Of a stretch of DNA of 64,000 nucleotides, positions 33,759 to 42,214 are shown in pieces; position 1 is the stretch's first letter; every line of letters begins with the position of its first letter. A model generated the notes under the pieces. It was not told the origin of the DNA and did no database searches. It worked only from the letters and a program-made list of their open reading frames with translations. The stretch is from Rhizobium aethiopicum (GTDB taxonomy: Bacteria; Pseudomonadota; Alphaproteobacteria; Rhizobiales; Rhizobiaceae): positions 1 through 64,000 of the forward strand of contig NZ_JACIFV010000021.1 of assembly GCF_014197535.1 (NCBI RefSeq). Direction: 5' to 3'. A program made the translations under genes and the position numbers.

Positions 33759-34583
33759 ATGGTGGCGCAATTGCCGGATCCCATCAAAATCGTCAGGCGA
33801 GCAGGCGATGTCCGTATTCATACTTTCATTTCAGCTTTCACGGACGACAATATCGCCAATGCAACGCACATCATCGAAAGCAGGAACAAGCTTGTTCTTG
33901 TCGATGGGCAATTCCTCGTTCCCTATGCGCTGCAATTCAGGGCGTATGCCGACAGTATCGGCAAGGAAATCGACCGGATTTACCTGTCGCACAGGCACCC
34001 CGACCATTGGTTCGGCCTGGGAGCCGCATTCAGCGACATTCCGATTCATACATTGCCGGAAACGAAGGAGTTCCTGAGGCAGCATGGGCAGGATTCCCTG
34101 AACGACCATTGGAAACTGGGCAACCTCGCTCCGAAGAGCCTGGTAATTCCTGAAAACACCGTCCGCGCCGGCCACGAGATCATCGACGGAGTCAAATACG
34201 TATTTGATAAAGTCGTTGATACGGAGATCGATTTTCTCCTCACCATAGGTCTTCCGGAGGTGGGCGTTTTTATTGCGCAAGACCTGATCTACAGCGGAAC
34301 GCACCTTTACCTGACGAAATACATGGAGCATTGGATTGGGATTTTGCAAGGCATGCTGCTGTCCGACTATGACCTGTTCCTTCCCGGTCACGGCTTTCCG
34401 GCCAACAAAAACGAAGTTGCCAAAAATATAGAGTATTTGTCCGTCGCCATGGAGGCCGTCGGCACCGGACTCACCAATGATGCTTTCAAGCGCTTCCTGC
34501 TGGAAAGATTTCCCGAACGAAAATGCCCCGGAATATTCGATATATACATACCGCGCTTATTCGATAACGCGAGCGAGTTCTAA
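33759..34583 (+). CDS. Metallo-beta-lactamase-fold hydrolase
   Basis: A 274-residue MBL-fold protein. The metal motif is SHRHPDHWFGLG (HxHxDH-like, with Arg between the first two His), followed by an Asp in FIAQDLIYSG and His in FLPGHGFPAN. All expected metal residues can be found, so an active hydrolase is likely. The substrate is open: lactone or thioester hydrolysis would fit a sugar-acid pathway. ATG 33759 follows CAGGGAG. Its DNA appears more AT-rich than the genes upstream, especially toward its 3' end. It precedes the ThDP enzyme by 38 bp. Confidence 0.8.
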   Translation: MVAQLPDPIKIVRRAGDVRIHTFISAFTDDNIANATHIIESRNKLVLVDGQFLVPYALQFRAYADSIGKEIDRIYLSHRHPDHWFGLGAAFSDIPIHTLPETKEFLRQHGQDSLNDHWKLGNLAPKSLVIPENTVRAGHEIIDGVKYVFDKVVDTEIDFLLTIGLPEVGVFIAQDLIYSGTHLYLTKYMEHWIGILQGMLLSDYDLFLPGHGFPANKNEVAKNIEYLSVAMEAVGTGLTNDAFKRFLLERFPERKCPGIFDIYIPRLFDNASEF

Positions 34584-34621
34584 TATAGATCCATTGCCGT
34601 CAACAGGGGAGCCGTTGGACC

Positions 34622-36277
34622 ATGGGCGATACATACACGGTTGGACAATATCTGGTCGATAGACTTGGCGAACTGGGCCTCGGACACCTGTTTTCCGTAG
34701 CGGGCGATTATTCGATCGAATGGGTAAACAGCTATGTCGAGAAAAGCCGTATTCAGGTCATCGAAGAGGTGAACGAACTGAATGCCGGTTATGCGGCCGA
34801 TGGCTATGCGAGACTGAAAGGAATTGGCGCGCTGTGCGTCACCTATTCCGCAGGCTCGCTTTGCGCGACAAATGCGATCGCCGGATCTTACGTCGAGAAA
34901 GTGCCGGTCGTTCTGATCAACGGTGCGCCAAGCATCCAGAAAACGCTGACATTCGAACAAACCGGCTACAGTTCGCATCACTTCATCAGCGGACGGGAAA
35001 CGGATCTTCAGGTGTTCGAATACATAACCGCCGCTACCGTCCGCATCGACAGCCCTCATCTTGCGCCAATGCTCATAGATTATGCGCTGACACAGTGCAT
35101 CACGGAAAGACGTCCGGTCTATATCGAATTGCTGGAGGATATGGTCGACCTGGAATGCGTGCGCCCGGCGAATGCATTGACGGCGGCGCCTATCATATCC
35201 GATGAGGACAGTCTCACTCAGTCGATCGCGCAAATCGGCGAGAGATTGGAGAATGCCACCAAACCCCTGATCTGGATCGGTGTCGAGATCGACCGGTTTA
35301 GCCTTCACGACCAGGCGGAGCGGCTCATTCGTGGCCTCAAAATTCCCTACGTGACCGAGCTCCTGAGCAAGGCCATCCTGTCGGAAGACGACGTCCAATT
35401 TGCCGGGGTGTTCGATGGCAAATCGTCGTCACCCTATGTCCAGTCTTTGGTCAAAGACGCCGACTTCGTACTAGCGCTGGGCGTCTGGTTGACTGATATC
35501 AACGATTTGAGCTGGCCTATCGATCTTGATAAAACCGCATTCGCCTCTTGGGATACGGTAAAATACGGCACGATTTTCAACGCACAGGTTTCGCTGGCGG
35601 ATCTCGTCAACGGCTTGATCGACAAAAGGCTGACGTGCAAAGCCCAAACTCTTCCGGCGAAAACGGCCCGGCAAGCGCCGGTCGTGAACCCGGCAGCCGA
35701 AATCACCTATCAGGGCTTCTACGATTTCATTCAGCAGCAGATCGACGGAAATACGATCGTTGGTGCCGACGCCAGTTTGAATTATTTTGGGAGCCTGCTT
35801 CTTGAAGTGGGTGCTCGCCGCGGTTTCATCGTCCAATCATCCTATTCGGCGATCGGTTATATCGGCCCGGCCGCGACCGGGGTTTCGCTGGCGAAGCAGG
35901 ATAAACAGAGGCTGCTGGTCTTTGCGGGGGATGGCGGGTTTCAGATGACCGCTCAATGCCTCTCGACACAAACCCGTTTCAATCTCAACCCGATCGTCTT
36001 CGTGATGGACAACGGCATCTATGGCGTGGAGCAGTGGCTTGCCGATGCATCGGTTTTCCACGGCAACAAGCCGTTCTACAATTCATGCATTCTGCACCGA
36101 TGGAATTACAGCAAGTTGGCAGAGGTCTTTGGCTGCCAAGGCTGGAAAGTGGATACCTATGGCGAGCTGCAGGACGCCATAAACGGCGCCAAAGAAAACC
36201 TGAACAGCCCGTCCATTATCCAAGTCGTCGTGCCTCAGCGGTCGATCCCCGACAATGCGAACTGGAAAGCAAGCTAG
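34622..36277 (+). CDS. ThDP-dependent decarboxylase, pyruvate/indolepyruvate decarboxylase type
   Basis: A 551-residue ThDP enzyme with the full pyruvate-decarboxylase layout: Pyr domain with the activating Glu in EEVNELNAGYAADGYAR, the paired catalytic His in GYSSHHFISG, a central domain, and a PP domain with the Mg/ThDP motif GDGGFQMTAQCLSTQTRFNL through to DNGIYGVEQ. The His-His pair marks non-oxidative 2-keto-acid decarboxylases (PDC, indolepyruvate, phenylpyruvate) rather than acetolactate synthases. Start ATG 34622 has GGGGA upstream. As last gene of the operon it could decarboxylate pyruvate or a 2-keto sugar acid. A CTAGAGCG palindrome ends the unit. Confidence 0.85.
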   Translation: MGDTYTVGQYLVDRLGELGLGHLFSVAGDYSIEWVNSYVEKSRIQVIEEVNELNAGYAADGYARLKGIGALCVTYSAGSLCATNAIAGSYVEKVPVVLINGAPSIQKTLTFEQTGYSSHHFISGRETDLQVFEYITAATVRIDSPHLAPMLIDYALTQCITERRPVYIELLEDMVDLECVRPANALTAAPIISDEDSLTQSIAQIGERLENATKPLIWIGVEIDRFSLHDQAERLIRGLKIPYVTELLSKAILSEDDVQFAGVFDGKSSSPYVQSLVKDADFVLALGVWLTDINDLSWPIDLDKTAFASWDTVKYGTIFNAQVSLADLVNGLIDKRLTCKAQTLPAKTARQAPVVNPAAEITYQGFYDFIQQQIDGNTIVGADASLNYFGSLLLEVGARRGFIVQSSYSAIGYIGPAATGVSLAKQDKQRLLVFAGDGGFQMTAQCLSTQTRFNLNPIVFVMDNGIYGVEQWLADASVFHGNKPFYNSCILHRWNYSKLAEVFGCQGWKVDTYGELQDAINGAKENLNSPSIIQVVVPQRSIPDNANWKAS

Positions 36278-36315
36278 AGCGATTCAGCTTTAACGACGCG
36301 CAGAACCGCTCTAGC
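36273..36315 (+). terminator. CTAGAGCG palindrome ending the eight-gene set
   Basis: GCTAGAGCG (36273-36281) and CGCTCTAGC (36307-36315) are a perfect 9-bp inverted repeat. The left arm contains the stop codon of the decarboxylase gene. The element shares the CTAGAGC arms of the palindrome at 19983-20011 and is probably another copy of the same dispersed family acting as a terminator. Confidence 0.65.
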
Positions 36316-36392
36316 CTTTGTATTTTACGCAATTCCGGACGGAAACAGTAGGTTGGCGGGGAGAAAATGGTGATGCCGCCGAGTTCTCTTCA

Positions 36393-38156
36393 TCAACGCG
36401 CGCGCACGACATCCGGTTGCCCGAACTCCAGTGCCTCCTGCTCCAGTCGCGCCGCCAGATCGGCAAACGACTGCGGCCGTCCAAAAGCATAACCCTGGAG
36501 AGTGTGGACGCCGAGATCGGCGAGCACTTTGGCATGGTCGAGCGTTTCCACCCCTTCCGCAATCACTTCCATGTCAAGCGCCCGCGCAATGTCGACCAGT
36601 GAGCTCACCAGCCGGCGGCTGGGCACGGATTGCAGGATCGGCATCACAAGCTGGCGATCGATCTTGACGCGGTCTGGTCTCAACTCGAGCAGGCCCAGCA
36701 AGGAGGCATGTCCCGATCCGAGATCGTCGATCTCGATGTCGACACCGAGGGATTTGATGGCCCGGATGTTCTGGCGCACCCGATCGCTCAGGCTGTCCAG
36801 GAATATCGTCTCTATCAGCTCAAAGCTCAACCGGCCGGGCGGGATGTCATAGCCGCCGAGCTTCGTTGCCAAATCAGGATCATCGAGACGGTCGGCGGAA
36901 AGGTTGACCGATACACGGATGTCCTCCGGCAGGGACGCCGAGGATTGTATATCCGACAGAACAGCCTTCAGAACCACGTCGTCAAGCTCTGCGACCAATC
37001 CATTCGATAAGGCGAGGGACAGGAAATGCGCCGGAGCAAGAATTCCTTTCGTCGGGTGGTCCCACCTCGCCAGCGCTTCGACACCGTTTACCCGCAATGA
37101 CTTGGCGTCGACCTGCACCTGGTAAAATGGACGGATATGGCCAAGCGCCAGTCCGGATCGCAGATCCTGGGCAAGCTGCCTTTCATTCGCCAGGGTCGAA
37201 GCCATCTCGTCGGAAAATATCTCGGCGCGATTCCGGCCATTCCGCTTGGCGTGGTACAAAGCCAGGTCGGACTGGGACAGCAGCTTGGCGAAGTCTGCGC
37301 TCATGGCGCTGGCCACGCCAATGGAGCACTGCACGCTCAGCATCTGGTCGCCACCAGGAAGCGGGCTCTCCAGACGTCGCTGAATATGATCGAGCACGGC
37401 CTTGGTCTTGTCGGACTCGCCCTCGGTGATGACGACAGCGAACTCATCGCCGCCGAGTCGTGCCGCGACGTCACCCGCGGAAATGGCATCCAACAGAATC
37501 TTGCTGACATGACAGAGAACGAGGTCGCCGACCGCGTGCCCGAACCGGTCATTGATCTCCTTGAAATGGTCCACGTCTATATGGAGAAGCGTGACCTTGA
37601 CGCTCTCCTGCCTGGCAAGCTCGGACAGGGCGAAATCGAAACTGCGCCGGTTCAAGAGACCGGTGAGGTGATCGTGATCGGCGGCAAACCGAGCTTCCGC
37701 CCGGCTCCTCTCCAACTCCTTGTTGAGGAGGACGTCGTCCGTCACATCCCATTCGGCGCCGACAAAGCAAGGATCGCCGGCCGCATCGACGAAATAGCGA
37801 GCCCGCGACCGCAGATAGCGGATCGCTCCGTCCGGTCGAACAATGCGAAATTCCGATGCATAATCCGACTTGGTTTCGATTGCGCGCAGAAATATTTCAT
37901 TAGTCGGCGCCAGGTCGTCGGGATGGATGCTGTCGAGCCAGACGACATCGAGCGGCGCTTTCGGAACGCCATAAATCAGCTTGAGCTGCTCGTCCCAGCG
38001 CGTCTGTTTTTTTGCGATGTTGTGCTGCCAGATTCCGATGCCGGATGCCTCAAGCGCCAGACCAAGCTGGCGAAGCAGGTTCTCAAGCTCGACATTCGTT
38101 CTGGATCGTTTGCTGCTCAAGGCGCTCTCGCTGTTTCGTTCGCCCGAATGTCGCAC
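36393..38156 (-). CDS. PAS-GGDEF-EAL cyclic-di-GMP signalling protein
   Basis: A 587-residue cytoplasmic protein: a PAS domain at about 25-140 (IGIWQHNIAKKQTRWDEQL), GGDEF at about 155-320 with intact ARLGGDEFAVVI, and EAL at about 335-575 with NGVEALARWDHP and AEGVETLDHAKVLADLG. Both catalytic signatures are intact, so it may both make and break c-di-GMP. The RxxD inhibitory site before GGDEF is not present (Ser at the Arg position). No membrane helix is visible. The start is a GTG with a weak ribosome site and is uncertain. It stands alone between convergent and co-directional neighbours. Confidence 0.87.
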   Translation of the reverse strand: MRHSGERNSESALSSKRSRTNVELENLLRQLGLALEASGIGIWQHNIAKKQTRWDEQLKLIYGVPKAPLDVVWLDSIHPDDLAPTNEIFLRAIETKSDYASEFRIVRPDGAIRYLRSRARYFVDAAGDPCFVGAEWDVTDDVLLNKELERSRAEARFAADHDHLTGLLNRRSFDFALSELARQESVKVTLLHIDVDHFKEINDRFGHAVGDLVLCHVSKILLDAISAGDVAARLGGDEFAVVITEGESDKTKAVLDHIQRRLESPLPGGDQMLSVQCSIGVASAMSADFAKLLSQSDLALYHAKRNGRNRAEIFSDEMASTLANERQLAQDLRSGLALGHIRPFYQVQVDAKSLRVNGVEALARWDHPTKGILAPAHFLSLALSNGLVAELDDVVLKAVLSDIQSSASLPEDIRVSVNLSADRLDDPDLATKLGGYDIPPGRLSFELIETIFLDSLSDRVRQNIRAIKSLGVDIEIDDLGSGHASLLGLLELRPDRVKIDRQLVMPILQSVPSRRLVSSLVDIARALDMEVIAEGVETLDHAKVLADLGVHTLQGYAFGRPQSFADLAARLEQEALEFGQPDVVRAR

Positions 38157-38262
38157 TGAATATTTGAAAGAGTGCTAATCGAAGCAAGCTGCGCCGTTCC
38201 GCTCCCTCTCTTAAACCGAAGCTGCAAATTCGTCTCGTCGGCGGCACTGACGGCGCCGTAAA

Positions 38263-40140
38263 TCACCTCTGCATCGCGGGCCGCAGAGCGACCACCTGCG
38301 ACGGCATGCTACTTTCCAGGGACCGCGTATTGTTCCTGCCATGCGCCGGGCTGCTGTCACCGTCCAACTGGAACTGGTTGACCAGCTCCCGCAGACGGCT
38401 TGCCTCGGAAGACAGCGAAGAGGCGGCGGCGGTGGACTGTTCGACCATTGCCGCATTTTGCTGGGTTGCCTGATCCATGTGATTGATGGCGGTATTGATT
38501 TCGGAAAGTCCGGTGGCCTGCTCGCGCGCCGAGGTGGCGATCGCGTCCATGGCTCGATTGATCTCGGCAACGCGTTCGCCGATCGATTTCAGTGACGTCC
38601 CGGTTTCGAGAACAAGCCTGACCCCGTGTTCCACTTCGGTCGACGACTTCTGAATAAGACCTTTGATTTCCTTGGCCGCTTGCGCAGCACGCTGAGCGAG
38701 TTCGCGAACTTCTTGTGCGACCACCGCGAAGCCCTTTCCTGCCTCACCTGCGCGCGCTGCCTCGACACCGGCATTAAGCGCCAGAAGGTTCGTCTGGAAA
38801 GCAATTTCGTCGATCACGCCAATGATGTTTGAAATCTGCTGTGAGCTGCCCTCGATGCGTCGCATAGCCTGCTCCGCCTCCGATACGACCGTTGCCGAGC
38901 GCTGGGCGCTGACATTGGCTTCTGCGGAGATGTTGCGCGCCTCCTCGGTGCGCTTCGTCGCCATTGCGACGTTCGACGTAATTTCGTCCAACGCGGCGGC
39001 GGTCTCCTCTAGCGAAGCCGCCTGTTGCTCCGTGCGCTTTGACAGGTCCTGGGCACCGGATGCTATTTCGGCGGTGCCATTGTCTATGCTGTGGACCGTC
39101 TGCAGTACTGCGCCAATGGTCGCGCCTAATTGCCGGAGTGAAATATTGAAGTCGTCGCGGAGTGTTTCGTATTCGGCGGCAAATCGCTCCGAGAGCTGGA
39201 ACGATATGTCACCCGCGGCAAGGCGCTGGAGACCTCCGCCCAACGTCGTGGTCGCAAAGCGCAATTGCTCTGCTTCGCGTTCAGCGCGCTGCTGGGCTGC
39301 GGCGCGCGCCGCCTCGCTCTCACTACGGGATTCGGCAGCCTCCTTCTCAAGCCTGACAACGTTGAGAGCATTCTGACGAAACACTTCGACCGCGCCGGCC
39401 ATTTCGCCGATTTCGTCGGCGCGGCCGGCATAGGGAATATCGCTGTCGAGATCGCCAGTCGATAACCGCTTCATGGCGGCCGCCGTATTGCGGATCGGAT
39501 TGGCAATGCCGGCAATCGCAAAAACGATACCCGCTGCGGCAATCAGCAAGGCGAGCGAGGCGATCGCTGCGGTCAACACGAAAGCCGACTTCGCGGAAGC
39601 ATCGCTCGCAGCCACGAAGCCCTCGGTCTGGCTGAGAATGAATGCGACGAGATCCGCCACTCCTTTGTTCACCAGCTCGGCCTGCGGCTCCATCTTCTCC
39701 TTAAAACACTGAACTGCCTCAGCCGTCTTGCCGCTATCTTCGAGCGCTATCATTTGCTCCGCAAGCGCGCGATATTTGTCGAGTTCGGGCTTTATCTGGT
39801 TGATCAGCTGGCGCCCGCGCTCCGTGCGCACGCCGTTCTCGTATTCGGCAACAACCGCATCGAGCCCAGCGGCTGCAGCCGCAATCGCCTGCTTTTCGGA
39901 TCCGTCGTTTTCCATCGTGTCTTCGAGGAGATACCGGGCGTGGGCAAGTTTCAGATCAAGAAAGTTGGCCTTGATTTCACGCGCTGTCACAAGCCGATGC
40001 ACCCAGAACGCACCGACCTGTTCAGCGTTTGCGCGAAGCGAGGAAATGGTCTCGAGCGAGGCGTAGGATAAGCCGAGTATGAACATGCTGATGATGGAGA
40101 GCTTTAAGATGAGGGCTTGCTTGATGCTCGGACGTTTCAT
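38263..40140 (-). CDS. Methyl-accepting chemotaxis protein
   Basis: A 625-residue chemoreceptor. TM1 is at about 8-30, the periplasmic four-helix sensor about 31-185, TM2 about 187-212, HAMP about 212-265 with a second HAMP-like stretch, and the signalling domain about 370-600. The hairpin tip DEIAFQTNLLALNAGVEAAR is intact apart from Ala to Gly in the usual NAAVEAAR. No C-terminal NWETF-type tether is seen. GAGGAG precedes ATG 40140. The ligand is unknown. With the c-di-GMP protein it suggests a motility or attachment pair, though each may have its own promoter. Confidence 0.9.
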   Translation of the reverse strand: MKRPSIKQALILKLSIISMFILGLSYASLETISSLRANAEQVGAFWVHRLVTAREIKANFLDLKLAHARYLLEDTMENDGSEKQAIAAAAAGLDAVVAEYENGVRTERGRQLINQIKPELDKYRALAEQMIALEDSGKTAEAVQCFKEKMEPQAELVNKGVADLVAFILSQTEGFVAASDASAKSAFVLTAAIASLALLIAAAGIVFAIAGIANPIRNTAAAMKRLSTGDLDSDIPYAGRADEIGEMAGAVEVFRQNALNVVRLEKEAAESRSESEAARAAAQQRAEREAEQLRFATTTLGGGLQRLAAGDISFQLSERFAAEYETLRDDFNISLRQLGATIGAVLQTVHSIDNGTAEIASGAQDLSKRTEQQAASLEETAAALDEITSNVAMATKRTEEARNISAEANVSAQRSATVVSEAEQAMRRIEGSSQQISNIIGVIDEIAFQTNLLALNAGVEAARAGEAGKGFAVVAQEVRELAQRAAQAAKEIKGLIQKSSTEVEHGVRLVLETGTSLKSIGERVAEINRAMDAIATSAREQATGLSEINTAINHMDQATQQNAAMVEQSTAAASSLSSEASRLRELVNQFQLDGDSSPAHGRNNTRSLESSMPSQVVALRPAMQR

Positions 40141-40843
40141 GCGGATCTCCTCAAGAAATTTTGGGACGGTCGCTGCCGGTTAGTGCGAAATCTCCCCCCG
40201 ATTCGATAATTTAGTATTAACTAAAGAAGGAGATTCGTTCCGTTTTCGAAATACCCGGCCCAAGCGATTACCTACACGATCAATCTGGAGCCGCCTCTAC
40301 TCAAAGTTATTGAAATATGTAGGAAAATTCGATCTGGCGAGATCGGAGGCTGATGCAACGGGGCGTGTTCAGCTCGCACTGCATTGCGACGCATGAGACC
40401 CAGAATGTTTGAACGCAAGAGATCGTTATGCGATCGCTTCGCGGATGAGCCCCGATCGCGGAGCTTCCCTAGGCTTGAAGTTCAAATTTGCGTCGCGGCA
40501 TTGTGTGCGCTGCACAATTATAATGCTCCGGGAATGCGCCGGCATTCGCAATCGCACAAATCGTAACCACATTCCATAGGTGCACAATAATTAATCACCG
40601 CCGTTATTTTCGATTTCTTGTTTTATATGATGCCGTTAGCAGCTCTCCCCGGAGTTGGCACGCCGGTTGCACGTTCCTAACCGCCCGATCAACGGCGATT
40701 GAGGCACATAGGCGCGACATAGGCGCTTAATTTCGACACCGACGTCGCAAGGTCTTTGCTGTCCGGGATCTCCCATCCTGCGAACGCAAGTGCCGGCGGC
40801 GTTTTTTTGCGTCCGAATTCAACAAGCAGAGGGGAACCTGCAA
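40141..40843. other. 700-bp intergenic region between chemoreceptor and nitrate-type importer genes
   Basis: No gene can be supported here. The right part contains the sigma-54 promoter at 40655-40671 and an AT-rich stretch (about 40515-40630) where activator sites would be expected. The left part must hold the chemoreceptor promoter on the minus strand. A 60-codon open frame at 40384-40566 has no ribosome site or family resemblance. Confidence 0.6.
40655..40671 (+). promoter_or_regulatory. Sigma-54 (RpoN) promoter
   Basis: TTGGCACGCCGGTTGCA matches the RpoN consensus TGGCACG-N4-TTGC[A/T] exactly, with GG and GC at the right distance. It is about 170 bp upstream of the binding-protein start at 40844 on the same strand. 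Dependence on NtrC under nitrogen limitation is the natural reading. Confidence 0.88.
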
Positions 40844-42157
40844 ATGAAAAAGATTTCGACGGCTGGGATTTCGACGACCGGCATCACCCGCCGGAGCATG
40901 CTCAAGACGACTGCGGCGGCCGCCCTCATCGGCGCTGTCAAGACTGCCTTTCCATCCGGCGCTTTTGCAGCCGGGGCCGGCCCTGAAGTGAAGGGAATCA
41001 AGCTGGGCTTTATCGCGCTCACGGATTCAGCGCCGTTGATTATCGCCAAGGAAAAAGGCCTGTTCGAAAAGCATGGGCTTCCGGAAACCGATGTCGCTAA
41101 ACAGGCGTCCTGGGGTGCGACCAGAGACAATCTGGTGCTGGGTGGCGCGGCCAACGGCATCGACGGCGCTCATATCCTCTCGCCGCTCCCCTACCTCATG
41201 CATACCGGCAAGGTTACGCAGAACAACAAGCCAGTGCCGATGGCGGTCCTTGCGCGGCTCAATCTCGACAGCCAGGGCATTTCGGTTGCCAAGGAATATG
41301 CCGAGACCGGCGTGCAGATCGATGCCTCGAAGCTGAAAGCCGCCTTCGAGAAAAAGAAGGCCGAAGGCAAGGAGATCAAGGCCGCGATGACCTTCCCGGG
41401 CGGAACCCACGACCTCTGGATCCGCTACTGGCTTGCCGCCGGCGGCATCGACCCGAACAAGGACGTTTCGACCATCGTCGTTCCACCGCCGCAGATGGTG
41501 GCCAATATGAAGGTCGGCAATATGGACGTCTTCTGTGTGGGCGAACCGTGGAACGAGCAGCTCGTCAACCAGGGCATCGGCTTCACCGCAGCCACCACCG
41601 GCGAGCTCTGGAAAGGCCATCCTGAGAAAGCGCTCGGTTTGCGCGCCGACTGGATCGAAAAGAATCCCAATGCCGCAAAGGCCCTGCTGATGGCCGTCAT
41701 GGAAGCCCAGCAATGGTGCGACAGCATGGACAACAAGGCAGAGATGGCCGACATCCTCGGCAAGCGCCAATGGTTCAATGTTCCGACGAAGGATGTGCTC
41801 GGCCGCCTCAAGGGCGATATCAATTATGGCAACGGCCGCGAGGCCAAGGCCACCGACCTCTACATGAAATTCTGGAAAGACGGCGCCTCCTATCCGTTCA
41901 AGAGCCACGACACCTGGTTCATGACCGAAAACATCCGTTGGGGAAATCTGCCTGGTACAACCGACATCAAGGCGCTGGTCAACCAGGTGAACCGCGAGGA
42001 CATCTGGCGGGAAGCCGCCAAGGATCTGGGCGTCGCTGCCACCGACATTCCCGCCTCGTCCTCCCGCGGCAAGGAGACCTTCTTCGACGGCAAGATCTTC
42101 GATCCCGAAAATCCCGCCGCTTATCTCGACAGCCTGTCGATCAAAGCCGTTTCCTGA
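40844..42157 (+). CDS. NrtA/CmpA-type ABC transporter substrate-binding protein
   Basis: A 437-residue Tat-exported binding protein. The signal has TRRSMLKTTAAAALIGAV and ends near SGAFAAG. The mature domain follows the NrtA/CmpA pattern: LGFIALTDSAPLIIAKEKGLF, GGAANGIDGAHILSPLPYLM, and SRGKETFFDGKIFDPENPAAY at the end. NrtA binds nitrate or nitrite and CmpA bicarbonate. The sigma-54 promoter upstream argues for nitrate or another nitrogen source. ATG 40844 has GAGGGGAA upstream; a longer reading is not needed. A hairpin with a T run follows before the permease gene. Confidence 0.88.
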   Translation: MKKISTAGISTTGITRRSMLKTTAAAALIGAVKTAFPSGAFAAGAGPEVKGIKLGFIALTDSAPLIIAKEKGLFEKHGLPETDVAKQASWGATRDNLVLGGAANGIDGAHILSPLPYLMHTGKVTQNNKPVPMAVLARLNLDSQGISVAKEYAETGVQIDASKLKAAFEKKKAEGKEIKAAMTFPGGTHDLWIRYWLAAGGIDPNKDVSTIVVPPPQMVANMKVGNMDVFCVGEPWNEQLVNQGIGFTAATTGELWKGHPEKALGLRADWIEKNPNAAKALLMAVMEAQQWCDSMDNKAEMADILGKRQWFNVPTKDVLGRLKGDINYGNGREAKATDLYMKFWKDGASYPFKSHDTWFMTENIRWGNLPGTTDIKALVNQVNREDIWREAAKDLGVAATDIPASSSRGKETFFDGKIFDPENPAAYLDSLSIKAVS

Positions 42158-42164
42158 CCCCGCC

Positions 42165-42196
42165 CCGGCGCGCCGCGAGCGCGCCGGCCCCTTTTT
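42165..42196 (+). terminator. Terminator/attenuator between binding-protein and permease genes
   Basis: CCGGCGCGC and GCGCGCCGG form a perfect 9-bp GC stem with a 5-nt loop followed by CCCCTTTTT. This is a textbook intrinsic terminator inside the operon, so partial read-through probably sets a high ratio of binding protein to permease. Confidence 0.8.
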
Positions 42197-42214
42197 CCCG
42201 TGAGGAACGCGCCG

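Noticed and set aside
40505..40515. GTGC-N3-GCAC dyad considered as an NtrC site upstream of the sigma-54 promoter
   Set aside because: NtrC sites have GCAC-N7-GTGC order and spacing; this dyad has the opposite order and a short spacer.
40384..40566. 60-codon open frame in the intergenic region before the nitrate-type importer
   Set aside because: No ribosome site, no conserved features, located where promoter elements are expected.
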